64,000 nt of DNA from positions 558,001 to 622,000 of the forward strand of contig JAKZHN010000007.1 in assembly GCA_037179335.1 (NCBI GenBank), read 5' to 3'. This DNA comes from Cyclaneusma minus. Its lineage: Eukaryota; Ascomycota; Leotiomycetes; Marthamycetales; Marthamycetaceae. The notes under the pieces are model-generated. The model was not told where the DNA came from. It searched no databases and was given only the letters and a program-made list of their open reading frames with translations. Both the position numbers and the translations under genes were made by a program. Below, piece after piece: positions 56,565-64,000 of this stretch. The first letter of the stretch is position 1; each line of letters starts with the position of its first letter.

Positions 56565-56880
56565 CAGATTTCACGATCACGGAAACACAGCAAAAAGATA
56601 GAAAATCATAGATGTTATTCTGCTCGACATAGATAGGAGGCCTGAAAGAGCTTCACCTTTGTGAAGTGTCTCGAAAACCAGCGACCACATGAGCGCGCCA
56701 ATTGCTTTGGATGTCTTCCTCTTTTTTCTCCTTTTCTCATTTTTTGTTCTGTGTGTGTGTGTTGGGAGCCGACAATTTCTTCAAAGACTGGTAGTTTGGC
56801 TGTTTTCCTGTGAGTCTTCGCAGTTCCTTTGCTTCGTCGTGGTGAAGCTAGGTCCAGATGCCAGCTCCTGACCTCAGCTG
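56565..56880. repeat. Repeated 3'-flank element, copy C
   Basis: The stretch from acgatcacggaaac through catagataggaggcctgaaag to gtgaagtgtctcgaa matches copy A at 54870-55115, including the spacing. It lies in the 3' flank of paralogue 2, as copies A and B lie in the 3' flank of paralogue 1, so gene and flank were duplicated together. Confidence 0.6.
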
Positions 56881-56899
56881 CCCCCCTCCCCCCACCAAT

Positions 56900-57765
56900 T
56901 CAACAATCAGTTCGTGCCGGCATGGTCTCAGCACGGCGCCTTTTTCGAGGATTCAACGCCGAAGACGATACTGCAGACTCGCCTTTCGTCCACTCCTCGG
57001 TCATCAACGGGAGGCACTGCTCCCCAGCCTCCATCTTGGTTGCCCTGATCTCCCGCTCAACCGCCTCTCTCAACTCTCTAATCTTCACCTCGGCTTTCTC
57101 GTTGATGGTCTTCATTTTCACGGCTACATCCATCTGCCGCTTGACATCCTCGAAATCTTCCTCGCAGTGTCGAAGACCCTCGAGATGAACCTGTGAGGAG
57201 ATGACGGTGCGTAGGTGGATGAGGTTGTCGGTGATACTCTTGAGACGGTTTTCGATGTCTTGCTGTGGGACGCCATCTTGCTGTATTGCCATGTTCTGCT
57301 GTAGGATGGATGCTGCGGTTCCGGTTGCTACGTACCGCATGAGCATTAGCTAGGTCGACAAGTTTGGCGCATATGAAACTTACCAGCAAGATAGTAAGAG
57401 ATTTTCTCCTCCCTCAGCCGTTGAGTCTCCAAGTCCTCCGGTTTCATAGAAGGGTGTCGCCCGTGAGCGAAAGGGAAGGATTTTCCGCGGATTTTCCAGA
57501 ACTCATTTTGTAGACCAATAGCCTTCGAGACAGCATTTTCTATCGCGAGAAGTTGACGGGAGCTGGACTCTTGCCATAAATTCTTTCTCAGGTTATCGTC
57601 TGTTTTCGCGAATGCGGCTTCGACTGTACTCCAGGGAATCTTGTTCTTCCTGGCTTCTTCGCGCAGCTCCCTGTAGCTTATCATCTGGTCGAGCCTGTAA
57701 GGCTCTTCGGGCCAGGGAGTGGCGTCTGGCCAGGGAGGCCATTCTGGCTGAGTCTGACTGCCCAT
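56900..57765 (-). CDS. Tandem paralogue 2 of an uncharacterised family
   Basis: Exon 1 is 57765-57384 (ATG; MGSQTQPEWPPWPDATPWPE), the intron is 57383-57328 (56 bp, GTAAGT...CGTAG, phase 1), and exon 2 is 57327-56900, giving 269 aa. It aligns with the gene at 55398-56304 through WPEEPYRLDQMISYRELREE, TVEAAFAKTDDNLRKNLWQE and RQLLAIENAV. The intron sits at the same place and exon 2 starts ATGTAAS (ATGSAAI-like in the paralogue: TGSAAI). Exon 2 is a coiled coil (IENRLKSITDNLIHLRT, VKMKTINEKAEVKIRELREA) ending in a basic NPRKRRRAET motif, a probable nuclear signal. Function is unknown. Confidence 0.7.
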
Positions 57766-60036
57766 TGTGGATGGAAACCGAAGTATGAAAGTCGAGGAAT
57801 GATGGCCCGGAGTATGGAGCTTGAATGACTGAGGTCGAAGGATGGAGATCGGTTTGAGGATGGAAACTTGTCGGGGAAGAACGAAGTAGAATGAGGAGCA
57901 AGCAACCACTTTTAAAGAAGTCAAGTGAAGGCGCGCTGTTCACAGAATCGGTCGTAGAGCTTTCATTCACTGTCATTTGGGGGCTGCTTGCATGTTGCTT
58001 CATCTCCGTATGGTCTATTCTTCACTTGTAGACCGCTCGTTGCTACAACGGTCTTCACCGACTTCGAAGTTCACAATCATTGTGACTCGGGATACCCTGA
58101 AGTACGTAGAAAATTTCTGATGATGCTGTGTATTCCTATATACTAATTTGAACTGCCCCTGCCGATTTTGGGCATTGCCACTAAATTCCAGTTGTCCTAA
58201 AAGCTCGGGAGATTTCTTATGATTCTGTGTTTTTATGTCAACTTATGATTTTTGTACAGAATACAAATTGGAGCTTTTTCAATTGATTGAGGATACTATG
58301 GTTGACCGTTGACCGTTGACCGCTGAACTTGATTCTTGTACTGAATTGTAACCTTTTTATTGACTTGGGGGTTTTCTACTGATCTGAAATCAATACAAGT
58401 GATCTGAAATACTTTGCCTGATTCCAAATTCTAATTTTAGGATTTACAACCCGAAGTGTTCCAAATTGCGAAAGATCTTGATTACTCCCAACGAATTGGG
58501 ACGCTCTGTAGCAAGTCAGTTCTTCACACAAGAACTTTGTGTCTGCAGGAAACCCGGAATCATCGATGCTTCAAAACCCAAATCACTTCGCCCAGTCTCT
58601 CTGACTTGGATATTAAAGTGCGATTCAGTTCTTGACAGAATTCGCCACAGGAAGGCCTAGTTCTACAACCTGACTCTTGCAGCAAACACATTCAAGAGTC
58701 ACCCTCACAGGTCATCTCACATCCATGATCTCGTGAGAGCATTTCCAGTCTAACAGTCCAGAATCATCCAACTCAGTCTCCCCCACCCCCAAAGCCACAG
58801 AAGCGTCCAAAACCATGAACAAACTCCAAACAAGCCTCCTCCAATTCTCAAACTCCCAATCGCCAACGTCACAACGTCACAGCCATCGGTCCCCAGAATC
58901 GTCAAAACCTGCTAGCCTCAAGTCACAGACTCACAAATGCGCAATTTCACGAAGTCACGAGGTCACGACGCCATGAAGTACAGATAAACTTCCATCTGTT
59001 CAATTCTCAAAGTCCTAGTCACCAAGCTCAAAGTCCCAAAATCCCCCAAAGCCCCAAAACTCCAACACTCAAGTCACAGGTATCACAAACGCGCGAGGCC
59101 TCTCGCCGCCCCCGCGGCCCCCTCACAACCACAAGCCAACCTTCCAATCCATTTCCAAACTACAAAAGCCACGGAAACACGACCTATATTTCCAAACCCA
59201 CGCTCTCCAGTACTCCCATAACCAACAACCCCGCCGAGCTCTTTCATCTTCCGCTCCCCGTTTCCGCCTCCTTCCTCCTTCCTCGACCAGACTCCGCGCC
59301 AAGCTTCACCAACTTCTCTCACACATTCAGCAACGACTGCCACTGCAACAACTCTCAGCAACTCCTCACTCTCCCCAGTCCGCCCTCGCCACCCGCCACC
59401 CTCACTCCTCACCTGTCCCCAGTTCGCAGTGCTGCTGACTCATCAACACCAGGAACCCCCCTCCCAAACAGCACAATCTCACACCGCCGCCGACCCAACC
59501 TCCCGGTTCCCAGTCCCAGCAATCCGGCCAACACAGCCGCCGTCGCCGTGCCGTCCATTCTCTCTTTCACTTCCCAGGAACTTCCATGAACCACAACGGC
59601 ACGCTTCAGCCTCCAGCGGCACGGTTCAGCCTGAAACGCATCCGTGCCGCTCTGCATTTTGGATCTCGGATCTTGCGATTCTGGAGAAGCTCAGCACCTG
59701 CGATCTGGCCTCTGCCAAGCTTCATCTTTTCACACACGCAAGTTTTTCACAAACTTCCATGACGGCCGTCTCCAAGCGGTCCGTGGTCATCGTGACAGAA
59801 ACGAAAGCTACGTTTCGGATTCCACCCTTTCCGCTCCTCTCTCCACAAGTCCGCAGCATCCCCACAGAAACATGCAAAAGGCAGCAAGTACCCATGCAAG
59901 TATGAACGAGCCGTTTTCTATTTCTAGCCACCAAGCTATAGCGATCCACAAAGATCGACAATATCCTGATCTCGGATGCTGCCGGTACAGCCTGTGCAGG
60001 ACATACGAGCTCCGTACAAGAATTGTGGGGCGATAT
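57766..60036. other. Gene-poor stretch
   Basis: No supportable gene. Small features are gttgacc four times at 58302-58326 and C/A-rich sequence with recurrent gtcacaacg/gtcacag words at 58860-59090. A frame at about 59660-59720 reads SDLAILEKLSTCDLASAKL, which resembles the start of an F-box, but I found no consistent gene around it. Confidence 0.4.
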
Positions 60037-60490
60037 AAGAAATTGTGGGGCCACTTGGGCGCCTTGGGCTGCACGAGAAGGCAAAAGTGGAGAGATGTGT
60101 GAACGTATGTGGCAACCTTGGAAAGCACAAAGAGACGCCGTCGGTGGAAGGATCAGATCTACTAATGCCACGGCTTGCGGCCTTGCCATCATCACCCCAC
60201 AAAATCCCATCTAAAAGCGTGGAGACGGGCCGGAAAGGCGCCAAGGCTACCAGGAGGCGGAAAGACGTGTAGGTAATAACGCCAGGGCTCGCCATATGCC
60301 AGGGCAAGGTTGTTTGAAAGAACGGGGCTGAAATCCACTTTCGTACAGCGACTGCTCTATATAAAAATCCTTGGGCACCTTGGGCAGCACAGGGAGGATT
60401 GGCGCATGTAATGAGAATTGTGGAGACGGCCCGGAAGGGCGGAAAAGATGTATGTAGGTATGTAATAACGCCAGGGCTACCAGGTGCCCA
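60037..60490. repeat. Partial tandem repeat with TATA-like sequences
   Basis: The pair cttgggcgccttgggctgca (60050) and ccttgggcaccttgggcagc (60371) is followed by further shared blocks: gtggagacggg at 60219 and gtggagacggc at 60409, then taataacgccagggct at about 60273 and 60467. A TATA-like run precedes each first block (gatataag at 60032, ctatataaaa at 60355). Unit lengths differ because of insertions. Confidence 0.5.
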
Positions 60491-60696
60491 GGGCTTGCCG
60501 GCTAGGCTTTGGAAAAGGCCCAGGGCCAGGCTTCGAGAAAGGAGCGGAGACTGGGAATACAGGGCTCGACATACCAGGGGGTTTAGCAGGGTTTGGACAG
60601 GGTTCTGACCTGGCGTTCGAGCCGTGATCTTGGAAGCGTACGGCAAATCCAACCAGCTGTCGGACGAGGCGCTCAGCGTCCGTCGCCCAGCGGCCA

Positions 60697-61734
60697 CTAG
60701 CCCGCAGCCCAATTGTGGATTCCAATAATGGTGCATCCAGCCCAGTATCCCAGGATTCCAGGATGGATGCAAGATGGTTGGTAACTGCGATCCGGCTCAT
60801 TCGAACTTCGGAGCGCGCAGCCCCAGGAAACTCGAAACGCACGGAATGAAGTTCGACAGAGCACAGGCGTCCAAATTTCTGTGGAGATGATGCCCCGTCG
60901 ATCGCAGCTGCAGCAGCAGCCAGGGCTTGTCGCCCGGGGAAGCATTGTCGAATGAGAGAACGAAGAGGTCAGTCGAGCGGGAGGGATCAGGGGTCCTGGG
61001 AAGCTTGCCGAGATTCGACGTCTGAGCGTCTGAGCGCAAGGCGAATATGATGCGCTGGGTGGGGACTGTGCATTGCTAGGGTTGTCAGCGAACAACAGGA
61101 CATGGAGCTGAGATGATGAGTTGCGCGCATTGAACAGAAGATTCCAAGATTGTTGTTCCGCGAGAACTGGGAAGTCAATTGCTTGTAGCGAAGCATTGCT
61201 CAGAGCATGATTTTGGAAGCCACCAACAGAACCTGCGGTGAGTGCAAGCCGTCCTGTCTCTCCAATTGGCAATGCCATCACGAAATAGCTCGACAATGGG
61301 TAAGGGTAGTTCCTCGTTCTAAACGAAGGATTGGTACCTGATCCAGCCTCAATTGGGACAAGATCTCCAGTGCATTGCATCGGCACCGGCCCTTCCAATG
61401 CCGGCAATGTTACTCCTGGAAATCCCTCTTCTCCACTTCTCCCAGTGGATCCCCAGCCTGCTGGAATCAGGTAATAAGGGGTATCCCGTATCATAGTATG
61501 ATAAACCCAGCTCGTACGACGACCCAAAGTTCTTTTCTGCGCGAGGCTGGATTCAGGACAAGGGGACTTCTTGTGCCACAGATGCTGCGAGTAAGAAAGA
61601 AGAAGAAAGAAAAGAAAGACTTCAAACTGCCTACCTAGGAGCAGGCAAGGTAAGAAGTAAGAAACTAGAGTAAAAGAAGAGAATCGCAAAACTTGCCCCG
61701 AAAAAAACACACAGTCAGAGCACAGCCAATACAT
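60697..61734 (-). CDS. Long ORF of doubtful status
   Basis: A 345-codon frame with ATG 61734. The first 50 residues are hydrophobic and arise from a pyrimidine-rich stretch. The middle (IPAGWGSTGRSGEEGFPGVT, YFVMALPIGETGRLALTAGS) reads protein-like. The end is Ser/Pro/Arg-rich and overlaps repetitive DNA. No motif or intron supports it. Chance is a serious alternative. Confidence 0.25.
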   Translation of the reverse strand: MYWLCSDCVFFSGQVLRFSSFTLVSYFLPCLLLGRQFEVFLFFLLLSYSQHLWHKKSPCPESSLAQKRTLGRRTSWVYHTMIRDTPYYLIPAGWGSTGRSGEEGFPGVTLPALEGPVPMQCTGDLVPIEAGSGTNPSFRTRNYPYPLSSYFVMALPIGETGRLALTAGSVGGFQNHALSNASLQAIDFPVLAEQQSWNLLFNARNSSSQLHVLLFADNPSNAQSPPSASYSPCAQTLRRRISASFPGPLIPPARLTSSFSHSTMLPRATSPGCCCSCDRRGIISTEIWTPVLCRTSFRAFRVSWGCALRSSNEPDRSYQPSCIHPGILGYWAGCTIIGIHNWAAG

Positions 61735-64000
61735 AGAACGTTCGACAGAATGCTACTCTATCTGCGTCCGTCCCTGCCAGGACCCGTCTGCGAAATCGCG
61801 CAACTGCGGCAGCGCCTGCAACGGCCCGGAGAAGGACGGTTCTCCAGAGAAGTCCAGACGGATGCTACTCTTGATAGAGACACACAGGCGATCCGGTAGC
61901 CATTGCATCAGAAGCAAAGGCAGGCTGTTCCGCAACCGGTATAAGTCGTGCAGCGCGATCGAGTACCGGAGTAAGGTTTGACACAATGCAATGCAAGCAC
62001 TGAGAAAAGCAAGGACTGGCGACCTTCTCGACGTCGCACAGAGCGTAGACTTTGCTGTTTCTACTATACGGTCATCCTGGTCCCTAGGGTGATATGAAAC
62101 GAAACGCTGGTGCTCGATAGCGCGGACTGATGATGGGAGTCTGGAAATAGACGCGTGAGCTTGTGAGCAGAAAAGCGGGTGACACGTAGGTTGACCAATA
62201 CTTTGGGGGGTTACGAGTGTTGAAAACTCTGAGCGAGAGTGACATAAAGCCAGGGGCAACCAGAAAAGGCGCAAGTTGTGGGCTGATAAGCCGTTTCCGA
62301 CGTTAAGCAATGGTTAGACGAAGGAGAATTACCGGAGAATGAAATGACGAGAGTGGAAAGGGACGACCTGCGATGTGGATTTGATGCTTTGTGGAGATGT
62401 CACGATGCGATGATGGTGGACTCGACCTCGGTCCATCGTAACTCAGGCGCGGCATGTCGTGCTCAAGGGGAAAAGCGACTACAGCAGACTTCGTGTTTCC
62501 AGAAAACAATCGCAACCTTGCATGGACGGCAATACTCAAATGCTTGTGTTGCTGCGGCCGCTGTGGATTGGGCGGCGGTACGTTCATCTGAATAGTGGTG
62601 ATGCGACGGGTGATGCGACGGGTGATGCGATGGGATGTCCAGCGCCTCAAAGTCGCCACGAATGAGGCAAGCTGTTCCCTAGGGCATGTGCGACGCAAGA
62701 GCAGATGACAGCAGAGCACGCGTCTCGACGTTGGCAGTTGAGCGCCATGGCTGGATGTCGAGACTCGTGTTCCGTTACTCAGCTCAGCTGAATACATGTA
62801 GACGGCGGCTACCGCGTCATGACACCTTTTGCCTCGGTATCTTGAGAAGATAGAGTGTGTGAGTGAAGGGGGAAGAAATAATGCAGCGGACACAGCGCCA
62901 TCGCCAAAGTACCTTGCTGGTGGTGGTCTGTAGAGTCGTACACGGCGGAATGTAGATTGGGGGACGGTGAGCACAGATTGCGCGCATGAGAGTCGGGCTG
63001 GGATGACCGTTCTTGGGCAAGCGAATGAAGGCGCGCACTCAGCCCTTTTCTGCATCCTGAGGGAAGAAAAGCAATATAATGAAGCAGGCGTAGGACGAAA
63101 GAGTAGAAGATGAACAGACGCGATGGAGCTTGGGAACAGTCGATGGGGCCTGAGGGTTGCACAGAAGCTGCAGGCACAGGGCACGGCAGCGACCGTCCAC
63201 AGCGATCTACAGCACTGCAGATTGGCGTTTTGCCTTGTTCCTTGGGGCGCTGGGATGCAGGCTACCAACGAGCGGCATTTTCATGTACCAGAGTAGCATT
63301 CGCCGCGATGAAGCGGCTTCTGAGGCGGCTGAATGGTAGATCGACCCAACAACGAATGATATCCATCATGGCGTGCTGGCCACCAAGCCCCTGCCAGGAT
63401 CTGCTGGAGCAGTCCAACTGCCTCGTTTTCTACCGAGTTGGCCGAGCCGTTGGCTGTGACCATCAGCCAGCAGTCACGCTTCGCTGGAGGTGTGCAAAGC
63501 CACAATCGCCCGTTGCTGTGTTCCTAAAAGCAGAAACATGTTATGCGGCAGCCTGGAGGTCAGGCCAGAGAGTGTGTCGATCCTCTGGCAGGTAGGGCTC
63601 AGCCACACTGGCGAGATGCTGTTTTGAGCGTCTGGGGAAACACAGGATAGCAGATCCAGGGCCCTCTGTGAACACAGGCGCTGGTCGGTGCAACGGAGAT
63701 CCAACGTCGTGACATGCTGGGGAGATTTGGGACTAATCAGCTCGCATCATGTGTAGAGTGTCTAGGAATAACTGCCTCTCACATGACACTTCCGTAAATG
63801 CCGATGTCGTGTCCGTGGGTGGGCGAGCATTCCATAGCGTCCCAATACCGCCAGCTGCCTCCACCAGCACTCCAAACATCCAAAATCTCCGGAATGGGAT
63901 TGGCACACCGAACGTGGAAATGTAACAGCCGGCCAGGTGGCATTCTGGAAGTCCAGGACTCAGCTGATCCCTGCGCGGCTGGGCTCCCGGAGCAAAGTGG
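61735..64000. other. Stretch to the right edge without a supportable gene
   Basis: Long frames on the minus strand (62303-63268) have no ATG near their start and an Arg/Ser/Leu-rich shadow composition. The 12-bp unit gtgatgcgacgg occurs three times at about 62596-62633. The rest shows nothing I can name. Confidence 0.4.

Noticed and set aside
59644..59905. F-box gene suggested by SDLAILEKLSTCDLASAKL
   Set aside because: Only a 19-residue resemblance, no consistent frame or start, and no downstream repeats.
62303..63268. 321-aa minus-strand ORF
   Set aside because: No ATG near the start, shadow-like Arg/Ser/Leu composition and no motif.

Overview
The window is nuclear DNA of a filamentous ascomycete. 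Genes carry short spliceosomal introns (46-155 bp) with GTAAGT-like donors, CTGAC/CTAAC-type branch sites and CAG/TAG acceptors. The centre holds the head-to-head class V / class VII (myosin-motor-like) chitin synthase pair that is conserved in Pezizomycotina. A sharply bounded, extremely AT-rich island of dead retrotransposons looks like the product of repeat-induced point mutation (RIP). A Dothideomycete is my best guess, but the order cannot be fixed from sequence alone.

Layout. 0-7.6 kb: an uncharacterised gene running in from the left edge, two truncated pseudogene copies, a small spliced gene (4606-5221, minus) and a run of repeats whose units each contain a plausible minus-strand intron. 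8.06-21.2 kb: the chitin synthase pair, class VII on minus (three exons, 1799 aa) and class V on plus (three exons, 1899 aa), sharing a 1.7 kb bidirectional promoter region. 21.2-29.3 kb: gene-poor; two tRNA-derived repeats, then a DEAH/RHA-like helicase whose catalytic motifs are all replaced (24423-26894, minus), flanked in opposite orientation by two arrays of one 19-bp-period minisatellite. 29.3-33.8 kb: a nuclear-looking protein with a tandemly duplicated exon plus intron, a 72-aa hydrophilic protein, and a repeat protein abutting the AT island. 33.9-42.9 kb: AT island containing a Ty3/gypsy relic (minus) and a Ty1/copia relic (plus).

43.0-57.8 kb is an accessory region of local gene amplification. 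One uncharacterised 474-aa gene is followed by a cluster of coiled-coil proteins with SR-like tails (five copies plus a remnant; three intact or nearly so, two broken by nonsense codons), a third 19-bp array, a tRNA-like sequence, and two tandem minus-strand paralogues with related 3' flanks. From 57.8 kb to the end I see almost no supportable gene: low-complexity DNA, one partial repeat with TATA-like sequences and one long, doubtful ORF.

Functionally, only the two chitin synthases can be assigned with confidence (hyphal-tip and septal cell-wall synthesis). The strongest candidates for something undescribed are the catalytically dead helicase between inverted 19-bp arrays and the coiled-coil/SR-tail cluster. 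Its broken copies show C-to-T nonsense changes in a genome that also carries RIP-like elements.
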